From Ruminiclostridium cellobioparum DSM 1351 = ATCC 15832 (lineage in GTDB: Bacteria > Bacillota > Clostridia > Acetivibrionales > DSM-1351): a DNA stretch of 64,000 bases. Every line of letters begins with the position of its first letter. Position 1 is the first letter of the stretch. The translations under genes and the position numbers were made by a program. The stretch spans positions 153,399-217,398 of the forward strand of contig NZ_JHYD01000010.1 in NCBI RefSeq assembly GCF_000621505.1, read 5' to 3'. Below the pieces are notes generated by a model. That model was not told the DNA's origin and made no database searches. It saw only the letters and a list, made by a program, of their open reading frames with translations. Positions 44,314 to 52,524 of this stretch are shown in pieces.

Positions 44314-45441
44314 TCACCAAAGCTCGTTTCTGCTCAAACAGTATTTTGATCTTTCCTCAGGTGAAAGTTTGCTTATTTTTCTAGATTGGGGAAAGTACTG
44401 AGGAATGCTGTTTCTGCAGCCAAGAAACTGAATCCAGATATCCAGGTCGGTGTTCTCGCAATAATCGTGGACCTCGATATCAAGACTTTCCTGTTCCGAC
44501 AGTTTAATAATATTATCTTTCAACTGGTCAAGCTTTTCCCTGTCTCTAAATTCCAACACTGCTTTATTCTTTTTTCCCGGCTTTATCCCGGCAAATCTCT
44601 CCAGGTATATATCATTCGGCATGCCCAGCACGTCCCATATTTCAAGTTCCATTCTCATTGGTACGTTTTTAGCCCCGTAGGGAAGCTTGTTTTCAAATAT
44701 TGCCTTGTTTCTTTTCACTTCTTCATCCAGATTTGGACCATGCTTATGAAACTGGTGTAAAACCTCCAGCCTGCTGCTTACTGCAAACTGCAAATTGTCC
44801 AGGTTATACAGCCGGCAGCCCAGATCCATATCCTCAATCCCCCAGCCTACATAACTCTCATCAAAACCGCTGATTTTTTCCAGACACTCTTTCGGTACCG
44901 CCGAATTGCAAGTGGAAAATAATATTCCCGGAGTTCTGACCAGGGAAATGTTATAGGACAGCGAGTTATAAACAAAGTAGGTTATATCGATTAAAGCTAA
45001 CTTTTTTCTGTTGAAATCATATATCTGAAATAGATTACTGAAGTCAATGAAGGCTCCTTTAGGAAGCATTAACCGGGTTCCCAGAACAACAACATTCCTC
45101 TGATAGTTATAAAATCTGTCCAGTTCAGAAAGATGGCCTGGTTTTACTATTATATCCGCATCAATAAACACTATATTTTCTCCCTGTGCCGCTTTCCATC
45201 CGAAATTTCTTGCCCTCCCCCGGCTTGAACAGGCTTCCCTCTCAAGGTATATATACTTAAGCTCATAATTCCTGTTTACACCCTTTATATAGTCCCAGGT
45301 ATCATCCTGAGAACCGTCATCAACCACTATAACCTCATAATCTTCCGGACCATATCCGGTCTGATTGTTCAGAGCCTCAAGAGAATATCTCAGCATAGTC
45401 CTGCTGTTATAGGAAGGTATTACAAAACTGAATTTCCTCAT
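44314..45441 (-). CDS. glycosyltransferase family 2 with galactosyltransferase-like C-terminus
   Basis: A 375-residue enzyme. The GT2 domain starts with FSFVIPSYNSRTMLRYSLEAL and has VIVVDDGSQDDTWDY for the nucleotide sugar and VFIDADIIVKPGHL as the DxD metal site. Later GFDESYVGWGIEDMDLGCRLY matches the Glyco_transf_7C motif of chondroitin-synthase-like and galactosyltransferase enzymes. About 80 C-terminal residues have no recognised motif. No membrane helix, so cytoplasmic. It comes 48 bp after the small helical protein of the tail cluster. Donor and acceptor unknown. Confidence 0.87.
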   Translation of the reverse strand: MRKFSFVIPSYNSRTMLRYSLEALNNQTGYGPEDYEVIVVDDGSQDDTWDYIKGVNRNYELKYIYLEREACSSRGRARNFGWKAAQGENIVFIDADIIVKPGHLSELDRFYNYQRNVVVLGTRLMLPKGAFIDFSNLFQIYDFNRKKLALIDITYFVYNSLSYNISLVRTPGILFSTCNSAVPKECLEKISGFDESYVGWGIEDMDLGCRLYNLDNLQFAVSSRLEVLHQFHKHGPNLDEEVKRNKAIFENKLPYGAKNVPMRMELEIWDVLGMPNDIYLERFAGIKPGKKNKAVLEFRDREKLDQLKDNIIKLSEQESLDIEVHDYCENTDLDIWIQFLGCRNSIPQYFPQSRKISKLSPEERSKYCLSRNELW

Positions 45442-45489
45442 ATCTCCTCCACAAAGGACATTTTATCTGCCATTAAATACTTGATGAAC

Positions 45490-45648
45490 TTACAAAACAC
45501 CCTTCATCTCCAGTCTCTCCTTTAGATCCTTCAGTTGTTTTGCCGTGTCTGCATACATCTCCCACAACCTGTATATTTCATCCCGGATTGCAAGCACATC
45601 CTGTTCCAGAGTTTCAATTGTTGTCTTTTTATTGACTTCTATTTTCAT
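45490..45648 (-). CDS. small helical protein of the tail cluster (52 aa)
   Basis: A short frame whose ATG overlaps the stop of the preceding gene as ATGA, with GGTGATGGAG upstream, so translation is coupled. The product is one amphipathic, coiled-coil-like helix (TTIETLEQDVLAIRDEIYRL, then EMYADTAKQLKDLKERLEM) with no Cys. It sits where PBSX-type clusters carry small XkdX-like proteins, though no sequence match is claimed. It might be a fibre chaperone, or an acceptor for the following glycosyltransferases. Confidence 0.6.
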   Translation of the reverse strand: MKIEVNKKTTIETLEQDVLAIRDEIYRLWEMYADTAKQLKDLKERLEMKGVL

Positions 45649-46055
45649 AGCTCCATCACCTCCACATAAACCGGTGTATTGGCGTATCCCTTTATCTTCA
45701 GCATTATTTGATGCACTCCCACATTCGGGTTTGAATACTCAATACACCCGTCGTCAATTTCATATTCCACGCCGTTAATGGATGCTATTGTACCCATGGG
45801 CACGTAAATGGATGTTGCTTCCTCCGGCTCAATGTATAATTTTGTGATGCGGTAGGGTACAGGTTCCTTTTTTACAAAAGCTCCGTTTCTGTATATATAA
45901 CCTGATGAATTGAATAGCAGATCAAGATTATATGGTGTTTCTATCCCTATATAGTTTCCCTGGGGGACAACCTCCCTTAATTCTGGAAGACGGCTGCTGT
46001 CGGTGTACGCACCGGCAATATTTCCGTCAGCATCCACAATCATCAGCTGAAACAT
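45645..46055 (-). CDS. tail-fibre accessory protein (hypothetical)
   Basis: A 136-residue protein, beta-rich, starting MFQLMIVDADGNIAGAYTD. The second half has PYRITKLYIEPEEATSIYVP and VGVHQIMLKIKGYANTPVYVEVMEL. No family is recognised. Its place, 13 bp after the fibre gene with GGGAGGG before its ATG, suggests an XkdW-like fibre assembly or capping role. Confidence 0.55.
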   Translation of the reverse strand: MFQLMIVDADGNIAGAYTDSSRLPELREVVPQGNYIGIETPYNLDLLFNSSGYIYRNGAFVKKEPVPYRITKLYIEPEEATSIYVPMGTIASINGVEYEIDDGCIEYSNPNVGVHQIMLKIKGYANTPVYVEVMEL

Positions 46056-46068
46056 ATAAATCCCTCCC

Positions 46069-46758
46069 TTAATTCCATGCTATTTCAATATAGTTGGCAT
46101 AGCCGGACCTCCATGAACCGTCATCTGCCATCGCTTTAACAGTCACTGTTAAAGTGACCTCATCAAGGGAGCATACATATCCCAGCCTTGTGGTATCTCT
46201 GGCTACAGTATGAGTGTTTGGATATGTCCCTGCAGTTGTCACCGGAATATCGAAGGTATTTCCGTAAGTGTCTATGGATGCAATGGACACCAGGTATTTA
46301 TGATTTTGATATCCCGGTGTAGGAGCAATTTTCATCTGGTCAAGTATTGTTCCTGTTTTTATTGAAAAAGGTGCTGCATGTGTATGATTAACAGGAGCAA
46401 AAGCATCGGCATGTTTGCCGTCAAGTGTGTCGGCATCTCCTGTAATGCTGGCCGGCAGCCTGGCATCGCCATTCAGTTTCAGCACCTTGTTTGCGGTGGC
46501 AGTGGAAACTATGTCTGCAAGATTTGTGTCGGGTGCTTCATACCATTTGTCTTTACCGGTGATGGCCTTGATTCTGTTGGTAATCCATGAAACCCACTGG
46601 AACAGTTTTGCAGGGCCGCTTGAAGCCGGTACAAGCGTTGGGTCTGCAGATGGTGTAAGTGCAGCATCAATATTGTCGAAATTCGTATTCAGATCGTCAA
46701 CATTTACGAGATCAGTTCCTCCCGGTTTTTTAAAATCATAATTAGCTGTAAATTGCAT
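46069..46758 (-). CDS. tail fibre protein
   Basis: A 229-residue fibre. The N-terminus (TANYDFKKPGGTDLVNVDDLNTNFDNIDA) is a baseplate-attachment type seen in phage fibres of Firmicutes. The middle carries the ADTLDGKHADAFAPVNHTH motif typical of fibre shafts, followed by a beta-rich tip (about 135-229). The fibre is short, and the tip should determine what the particle binds. Rich in Thr/Ser, possible acceptors for the two neighbouring glycosyltransferases. AGGAGG precedes the ATG. Confidence 0.82.
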   Translation of the reverse strand: MQFTANYDFKKPGGTDLVNVDDLNTNFDNIDAALTPSADPTLVPASSGPAKLFQWVSWITNRIKAITGKDKWYEAPDTNLADIVSTATANKVLKLNGDARLPASITGDADTLDGKHADAFAPVNHTHAAPFSIKTGTILDQMKIAPTPGYQNHKYLVSIASIDTYGNTFDIPVTTAGTYPNTHTVARDTTRLGYVCSLDEVTLTVTVKAMADDGSWRSGYANYIEIAWN

Positions 46759-46769
46759 ACTGGTACCTC

Positions 46770-47471
46770 CTAATAATTAATAAGTTTTATTTTTGTTACT
46801 TCTTCCCAGGTTATCTTCCTTAATACATTCCAGAACCGAATATCCTCCGACCAGAGTGCAATCCCCCATGTCACCGGACTGCCCATACCGTATTTGGGCT
46901 TTTGAACTCTGAATACGTCCCATGTAAATAAACGGACTTCATCCCACAGATAACCTGAAGTCTCATACCAGATTAACCAGGTATACTCATAACTGAAAGT
47001 CAGGTGGGCAGGCTTTATCTCCTCTATTGCTTCGCTCAACTCTCTTAAATTGGCTGGAATACCCCGGATTTCAAAAAATTTGACAATGAATTTGTATTCA
47101 TCGTAAAGTTCGGTGACAACGGCTCTTCCGCCTGAGAATAATTCAGCCATTTCCTTTATGGTATCCGGTGCTGTAATACCCAAACCTCTTATTTTTCCCA
47201 GAACAGCGTTTTTCCTGGTTCCCTCGGGTTTATTTGAGTCAAGAGGTATACCCAGCTCGGTTTCCCACAGTTTCAGCCCCCAGGTGGCAGACTTTACAAA
47301 AAGCTGTTTTAGAGTATCCGACATATGTTTGTCCAACTCACCCAGTTCGGCAGAAATTGAATTCTGGATGTCACTCATAATATAGTTTTCAATATAGTAA
47401 CCCGGCATGTAGGACATCAGATTTTTTTCAGCCGGAATATCCGCAGCTTTACCGCTGAAATCTTCCTTCAT
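46770..47471 (-). CDS. DUF2313 baseplate protein (XkdU/YmfQ-like)
   Basis: A 233-residue protein of the phage baseplate family that follows gpJ in contractile phages (Mu gp48-like, PBSX XkdU). Signature segments: LMSYMPGYYIENYIMSDIQNSI, WGLKLWETELGIPLDSNK and TRKNAVLGKIRGLG. It likely joins wedge units to the fibres. The C-terminal half has repeated Trp-rich WxxE/D strands (YTWLIWYETSGYLWDEV, FTWDVFRVQ, VTWGIALW), an unusual extension. Its ATG has GGAGG and follows the gpJ gene by no gap. Confidence 0.87.
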   Translation of the reverse strand: MKEDFSGKAADIPAEKNLMSYMPGYYIENYIMSDIQNSISAELGELDKHMSDTLKQLFVKSATWGLKLWETELGIPLDSNKPEGTRKNAVLGKIRGLGITAPDTIKEMAELFSGGRAVVTELYDEYKFIVKFFEIRGIPANLRELSEAIEEIKPAHLTFSYEYTWLIWYETSGYLWDEVRLFTWDVFRVQKPKYGMGSPVTWGIALWSEDIRFWNVLRKITWEEVTKIKLINY

Positions 47472-48548
47472 TTAAGATACCTCCTGTTCTACAGTCTGAG
47501 CTATGTTCACCTCATTCAGAACAGGGCATTCTTCAGCATCAATTTCAATGTCGTCTGTACCTCCGTTGACCTTCATGCTATGGCATCTTTTAACTCCGTC
47601 GGTATCCACCAGCATTTTTCCTATCTGCAGGTAATTTACAAAATTATCAATAAATGTGATACTCTTTAAATAGTCAACAATTTTTGTTTTAAATTCCTGC
47701 ATGATCAGATCCATGGAATGGTCTTTTTCAACTTCAACATTTGCCGCAATATTTATATCCAGTCTCTTTGCAGATTCCACCGTAACATCCGCTCCTAATG
47801 GCCTGTTATCATTGATATAGTCCCTTACCGTTTTCAGTAATTCACCCTCCGGGCTTAACGGATATCTATTGCTGTCAACCACAAGGACTTTTACCGTTCC
47901 GGCACCGTTCCAAAGCGAAAAAACTTTGGAATCACCTATGCCTGGAACTTCAAGAGCCCATTGCCTGTAATGGTTTTTGTTGCCGCTGGTGGCAGGTTTC
48001 CTGACTTTTAAAAGCAGTCTCTGTATAAAATCACTTTCGCTTTCCATGTCCCTGCCTTCGGCTATGGGCCCGGTGTTTTCCACTTTTGTTATGCCGGTGA
48101 GCTGAACAGGCAGCTGGGATATGGTTCTGGCAGGAATATTGTATTGCGTCCCTTCAGTGATTGCCCGGATATTGACGACGGCATTTCCCTGTGAAATTAT
48201 AATCTCCCTGACAGTCTCATACTGCAGACCTGCCTCTGTCTGTACCAAGGTTCCTTCGGGTATTGCCGTTCCGTCCGCCCCGTAAAATGTGACCGCTCCA
48301 TATGCGCGGGTTCCCGCTTTACGGTATACCCCGTATTCTTCGGCTCGTTTTTGCAGCCATTCACCATAGGCTGTCTGGGCGAATGCCTTTTCCAATATAC
48401 CGTCAAGTTCTATGTAGTTCTGCGCAAGCTCTATGGCTGCCGGTGCAATTGCATCAAAGGTAAAAGAGCCTTCCGATTTGTCTATATCGGTTTTGATCCT
48501 GCCCAGCATCCTATTTTGAAGAAATTCTTTGGTATACATCTCATACAT
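47472..48548 (-). CDS. baseplate J-like protein (XkdT)
   Basis: A 358-residue baseplate wedge protein. Features are the N-terminal FLQNRMLGRIKTDIDKSEGSF, the AIPEGTLVQTEAGLQYETV strand, ESESDFIQRLLLKVRKPATSGN and the GIGDSKVFSLWNGAGTVKVLVVD region of the Baseplate_J family. It forms the wedge ring that opens on contraction. Start at 48548 with GGAGGTGA eight bases upstream, overlapping the preceding stop by 8 bp. Confidence 0.93.
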   Translation of the reverse strand: MYEMYTKEFLQNRMLGRIKTDIDKSEGSFTFDAIAPAAIELAQNYIELDGILEKAFAQTAYGEWLQKRAEEYGVYRKAGTRAYGAVTFYGADGTAIPEGTLVQTEAGLQYETVREIIISQGNAVVNIRAITEGTQYNIPARTISQLPVQLTGITKVENTGPIAEGRDMESESDFIQRLLLKVRKPATSGNKNHYRQWALEVPGIGDSKVFSLWNGAGTVKVLVVDSNRYPLSPEGELLKTVRDYINDNRPLGADVTVESAKRLDINIAANVEVEKDHSMDLIMQEFKTKIVDYLKSITFIDNFVNYLQIGKMLVDTDGVKRCHSMKVNGGTDDIEIDAEECPVLNEVNIAQTVEQEVS

Positions 48549-48966
48549 TTATTTTCACCTCCCCGTAATCGGTAATGACGGTAAAGCTTAAGTCCAGTTT
48601 ATCGCCGCTGAATGTCACATTTACATTTTTAGTACCCTTTATGCCGGAATTAACCTGCAGCGCATCTTCCAGAAGCCTCTTCACTTCATTCCGAACGGTA
48701 TTTGAGGCATATCCAGCACCTATCAGCTTCTCCAGCTCACTGCCGTAGTTCCACGAATATATCAGATACCTGTACCTCTGGGTTTTCAGCATTTTACATA
48801 TCCAAACCTTTAAGGCCTCGGCTCCCTCAAGAATCTTCATCCTTCCGTTCTCCAGGATGAACTGATTTTTGCCGAAATCCCAGGCAAATTCCTTTGGTAT
48901 CTTTTTTTCTTCAACATATTCCTTTGGCTCCTGATAGCTGATAAAAGGAAATATATTTTCACCCAT
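48541..48966 (-). CDS. DUF2634 baseplate protein (XkdS, gp25-like)
   Basis: A 141-residue baseplate component of the DUF2634/XkdS family: FAWDFGKNQFILENGRM, ALKVWICKMLKTQRYRYLIYSWNYGSEL and the VKRLLEDALQVNSGIKG helix. Members resemble the gp25 lysozyme-like wedge protein but are not expected to be enzymes. The ATG at 48966 is chosen since AAGGTGGTG lies eight bases upstream; a longer GTG version has none. Confidence 0.87.
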   Translation of the reverse strand: MGENIFPFISYQEPKEYVEEKKIPKEFAWDFGKNQFILENGRMKILEGAEALKVWICKMLKTQRYRYLIYSWNYGSELEKLIGAGYASNTVRNEVKRLLEDALQVNSGIKGTKNVNVTFSGDKLDLSFTVITDYGEVKINV

Positions 48967-49003
48967 TGCTTTCACCACCTTTTCAAACACCTGTACTTAT
49001 ACG

Positions 49004-49468
49004 CTAAGCAAACGCATCCGGTCTCACCAGCCTTGCCAGAATGATATACAGCTGCATATCGTAAGTCGGCATGACCGCAAGCATGTCTCCCTTTACAAGA
49101 GTATCCTTGAACCATAGGCCGCTGGCTTCACCGACCTTACCTTCAATGTGATAGTCATATGTATCAGCCTCAATGGATTTCATTTTATGGGGATGAGGAT
49201 GCTGACACGCATTTTGTTCAGTTTCTCCTCCCAGTTTGTCATCCTTGAATACAAGTCTTCCGTTTGCAAAGTATGCTCTTTTATAATCTGCAAGGAGGTA
49301 GTCGGCAATCAATATGTTGTTTTTGTCAACCTGTATATCACCCAGTTTAATAATAAGCTCGGGAGGCGGCGCCAAAACCTCTGCCAGCCGGATGGACGGA
49401 GGATTGTATTTTGCTCCGTGTTCCTGTATGAGCCCAAGCATTTCAGTATATGGATTATTTGTTTTCAA
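49004..49468 (-). CDS. DUF2577 baseplate protein (XkdR-like)
   Basis: A 154-residue protein of the DUF2577 family (PPSIRLAEVLAPPPELIIKLGDIQVDKNNILIADYL-like OB-fold strands, given in part), found between the hub and gp25-like genes in PBSX-type tails. It may form part of the central spike. It has no separate spike or PAAR partner here. The start is a TTG at 49468, five bases after GGAGG; ATG starts further upstream lie inside a hairpin and the previous gene. Confidence 0.78.
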   Translation of the reverse strand: MKTNNPYTEMLGLIQEHGAKYNPPSIRLAEVLAPPPELIIKLGDIQVDKNNILIADYLLADYKRAYFANGRLVFKDDKLGGETEQNACQHPHPHKMKSIEADTYDYHIEGKVGEASGLWFKDTLVKGDMLAVMPTYDMQLYIILARLVRPDAFA

Positions 49469-49471
49469 TTT

Positions 49472-49497
49472 AACCTCCATGTGCCCATTCCGGGCAC
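49472..49497 (-). promoter_or_regulatory. hairpin plus ribosome site before the DUF2577 gene
   Basis: Minus strand: GTGCCC-GGAAT-GGGCAC (49481-49497), then ATGGAGGTT leading to the TTG start at 49468. The order of GC-rich hairpin, CATGGAGGTTAA and start codon is the same as in the dispersed repeats at 7321, 29572 and 55274, but with a different stem sequence. Confidence 0.6.
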
Positions 49498-50468
49498 TAT
49501 GCACCCGCCCCCGCTTCGGTGCAGATTTTTTCAAAATCCAGAGTTAATTGCATTGTATGCAAGCCCTCTTTCCAGGTATGGTTATCACTGCTTATATAGA
49601 AAAGACCCTTTATACCGCTGTAGCTTTCTTTGATCTGAACCGCATTTCCAGTGATACAATCGGTGTTTCCCAGAGCTTCAATTTCACCGTTTCTCTCCAT
49701 ATCCTTAAGCATATTATCAGCTACAGTTGCCGCATTTTTACCGTTTTCCTTCTGATATGCCTCCTGCAAAACACCATATAATTTAACCCAGTCATCGTTT
49801 TGCCTTTTACCTGCCATATTGCCCCTGTCATCATAAATTTTGACTGTGTTGATCATGTTTTCTATACTCTCGCTGTACCGCGAACTGCTTATATTTGCCT
49901 CCGGGTCCAGCAGATAGTCAACTTTGAGATTTCCCTTTTCTGCAATGCTCAGCTTTCCTTCCTTCATTATGAAAATGTACTGTTTTTTATTTTGCTTTGC
50001 GGCATTGTTATAGGCTTCGGTAATTATTTCGTAGGGGGTTTTTCCGATGAATATGCGGCTTTGCTTTATACCTGTGGCAGCAATAGTTCCCTGCGTTATG
50101 CCAAAGTCCCGGCATATTCTCCCCGATATCTGCTCTGCTGTCGTATCACGGAAATTATAGCTGGCTTTTGACTTTGTCAGATATATCATTGCATCATAAC
50201 AAAGCACTTTTGCGGTCTGGCTGCTGAAATCCCTTTCCTGCATAAATACAAATCCCTGAAATATTTTAATGTTATCATCATTAACCAGTGTGATCATACT
50301 TCCCGGCGAAATATTAACCCTGGGTATGTTTTTATCATAAGCCGATGCAATAATTTCCAGCTCAACTTTTCGTGCCGCCTGCTGTGAATCTCCGCTCCAC
50401 CGCACACTGCTGCACAAGCTTGTAATTTCCATTGATTTGCCGTCCTGCGGCAAATAAAACACTTTCAT
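49497..50468 (-). CDS. tail hub protein (XkdQ, gpD-like)
   Basis: A 323-residue protein of the XkdQ/late-control-D group that forms the baseplate hub. Seen: SLCSSVRWSGDSQQAARKVELEI at the N-terminus, ITLVNDDNIKIFQGFVF, LCYDAMIYLTKSKASYNF and DYLLDPEANISSSRYSESIENM. The length fits XkdQ. It begins immediately after the LysM gene stop. Confidence 0.87.
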   Translation of the reverse strand: MKVFYLPQDGKSMEITSLCSSVRWSGDSQQAARKVELEIIASAYDKNIPRVNISPGSMITLVNDDNIKIFQGFVFMQERDFSSQTAKVLCYDAMIYLTKSKASYNFRDTTAEQISGRICRDFGITQGTIAATGIKQSRIFIGKTPYEIITEAYNNAAKQNKKQYIFIMKEGKLSIAEKGNLKVDYLLDPEANISSSRYSESIENMINTVKIYDDRGNMAGKRQNDDWVKLYGVLQEAYQKENGKNAATVADNMLKDMERNGEIEALGNTDCITGNAVQIKESYSGIKGLFYISSDNHTWKEGLHTMQLTLDFEKICTEAGAGA

Positions 50469-51089
50469 TTATAACACCAACCTCTGACCCGGCTGAAGTC
50501 CTTTGGGATCCTTAACGCCATTTTTAGAAGCAATTTCCCTCCAGCGTGAGCCGTCACCGTATTCCTTCTGTGCAATCATCCAGAGTGTGTCTCCGGATTT
50601 TACAATATGAGTTTTTGCAGGTTCCCTGACTTGCTGCCGTTGATTTGAGCCGCCTTTATCACTTGAGTTTGTCACGGTATTGACAATGCGGTACTCCTTC
50701 AATTCCAGGGTGTAGTATACATCACCGCTGCTATCCTTTTCCCCGTAGGAAAAGTTCTCTATACAGCAGGTAAGGTTGAAACGGGTATTTTGTACATTGA
50801 GTATCAGCGGTTTTCCGTCCTTCATCCATCTGCCGAGCAATTCAACGTAATCCTGATAGGGCTGCGGGTCCTCCTTGTTAACCGATGTACAGAACGGGTA
50901 GTTCTGTCCCGGAAAAAAGCTGGACAAGGTTATACATACAAGTTTAGGCTTTCCGAAAATATTCAGTTCACCCAGATTTTCAACAGTGACAACCTGGTTG
51001 TTGCTGCCTTCCTGTATGGTAAACTCCTCGGGAGAAACCGGCAGGATCAGCTTTTCATCACTGATGCTGTGTATAAGCGATATTTCCAT
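50469..51089 (-). CDS. LysM-domain tail protein (XkdP-like)
   Basis: A 206-residue protein. Residues 1-140 form the XkdP-type N-terminal domain (LILPVSPEEFTIQEGSNNQ, TVENLGELNIFGKPKL), then a polar linker and a C-terminal LysM (HIVKSGDTLWMIAQKEYGDGSRW) at about 160-206. LysM binds peptidoglycan; in tails it probably acts at the tube initiator/hub and contacts the wall. GGGGGTGG before the ATG. Confidence 0.9.
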   Translation of the reverse strand: MEISLIHSISDEKLILPVSPEEFTIQEGSNNQVVTVENLGELNIFGKPKLVCITLSSFFPGQNYPFCTSVNKEDPQPYQDYVELLGRWMKDGKPLILNVQNTRFNLTCCIENFSYGEKDSSGDVYYTLELKEYRIVNTVTNSSDKGGSNQRQQVREPAKTHIVKSGDTLWMIAQKEYGDGSRWREIASKNGVKDPKGLQPGQRLVL

Positions 51090-52502
51090 TTAGACCACCC
51101 CCATGTTAACAGAGTGCTGTTTTAATTTCCCGACAATTGCTGCAGCCAGCCTGTCGATATCTTCCTTTTCCCGGACTATGATACTGTCAGCCAGTTTGGG
51201 TATGGTGATATTTACAGTATCAGGAGCATTCCTGTTTGCAGCGGCTTTGTTAATTTTATTCGGCTGGCTGAGTTTCCTGTATTGCTGAATCGGAGACTCA
51301 GACGGGCGCCGTTGAGCCGCTGCGCGTATGGTATTACTTTTAACAGCTGTGCTGCTATTTATTTCCCTGCCGGCTGCTTTGCCGTGGATTTTCTCCCTTT
51401 CCACTGTTTTCATCTGAACTTTCCGTGCCTGATTGACATCCTCCCCCAGGGCCCAGTCGGAAATCCCGGATATTACTTTACCTGTGACATTTACCGTGCC
51501 GTCAACAGAACCTGAAATAAGTTTAAAAACGGGATTGTTTGCTATTTCATTTAAGAAACTCCTGACCCATTGAAACTTTTGAGAAAACCATTCCATTATG
51601 CCGTTCCAAACACCCCTTACAGCTTCTCCAATGCTGCCGATAAAGTCTCCTATGGCATTCCATACAGTCAGAGCGGTGCTTTTTATACCATCCCAGAGAT
51701 TTGTGAAAAATGCTGCAACAGTATTCCACACCGTAACCACAGCTTCCCTGATTGAATCCCAGTTGGTTCTGATAACCCGCACCAGCGCCAGTACAGCCCA
51801 GCCCACAGGCCCCATTGCCAAAAGCACCGCTGTTACGGCTTTCCTCCAGTTGTCTGACAGCCAGGTACCTATCGCTGAAAAAACACCTTTAAACCATGTG
51901 ATAAATCCCGAAATCGTCTGCTTTACCCTGTCCCAGTTTTTTACCAGCAATATGATGGCGGCAATGAGAGCAATTACCCCAACAACAATCCATGTAACGG
52001 GGTTGGCAAGCATTGCCGCATTAAAGCCCCATTGTGCCAGTGTCGCTTTAAGGGTTCCCGCTTTTGCCATGTCAAGGGCTGCCGAGAAGAACACAGCCGA
52101 TTTAGTCATCATGTCAAAAATCCTTGTTCCCGACTTGCTCAGAAAATCCAGGCCGGATTTTATACTGCTGATTGTATTTTTTGTTTGGTCCACCAGTTCT
52201 ATGGCCGGTTTGAACACTTTTTTGTCCATGGACATCAGTCCATCCTGGAGGAATTTAAGCTTGCTGTTATCTCCGCCTGTTATTTTGATTATGGGCCCCA
52301 GCACTTTTTTATCAAATTCCAGCATGGTTTTTTCTATACTTTTGATTTTCCCCTTGGTCTTATCAGCTATCTCTATCGCAGGAGTAAATACCTTTTTACC
52401 CATTGTTTCAAGGGTTTTCATTGTTTCCTGTACTTTAGTCCTGTTTTTCTCCAGATAACTGACTACAATGTCTATATTCCTTAAACCTATTGCTTCTTCC
52501 AC
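51090..52502 (-). CDS. short tail tape-measure protein
   Basis: A 470-residue protein with the usual tape-measure make-up: N-terminal alpha-helical repeats in which a KKVFTPAIEIADKTK motif recurs three times (about residues 36-110, next FDKKVLGPIIKI and MDKKVFKPAIELVDQTK), a hydrophobic segment (WIVVGVIALIAAIILLVKNW), and Trp-rich WxxI/W-spaced helices to about 330. The GTG at 52502 has AAGGCGGTGA upstream. PBSX XkdO is well over 1000 residues, so this tail would be much shorter; at about 0.15 nm per residue the estimate is near 70 nm. Confidence 0.83.
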   Translation of the reverse strand: MEEAIGLRNIDIVVSYLEKNRTKVQETMKTLETMGKKVFTPAIEIADKTKGKIKSIEKTMLEFDKKVLGPIIKITGGDNSKLKFLQDGLMSMDKKVFKPAIELVDQTKNTISSIKSGLDFLSKSGTRIFDMMTKSAVFFSAALDMAKAGTLKATLAQWGFNAAMLANPVTWIVVGVIALIAAIILLVKNWDRVKQTISGFITWFKGVFSAIGTWLSDNWRKAVTAVLLAMGPVGWAVLALVRVIRTNWDSIREAVVTVWNTVAAFFTNLWDGIKSTALTVWNAIGDFIGSIGEAVRGVWNGIMEWFSQKFQWVRSFLNEIANNPVFKLISGSVDGTVNVTGKVISGISDWALGEDVNQARKVQMKTVEREKIHGKAAGREINSSTAVKSNTIRAAAQRRPSESPIQQYRKLSQPNKINKAAANRNAPDTVNITIPKLADSIIVREKEDIDRLAAAIVGKLKQHSVNMGVV

Positions 52503-52524
52503 AATCTCACCGCCTTTACCGATT

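Noticed and set aside
51598..52458. Plus-strand frame of 286 residues antisense to the tape measure
   Set aside because: Mirror of a low-complexity helical gene; no start site or domain.
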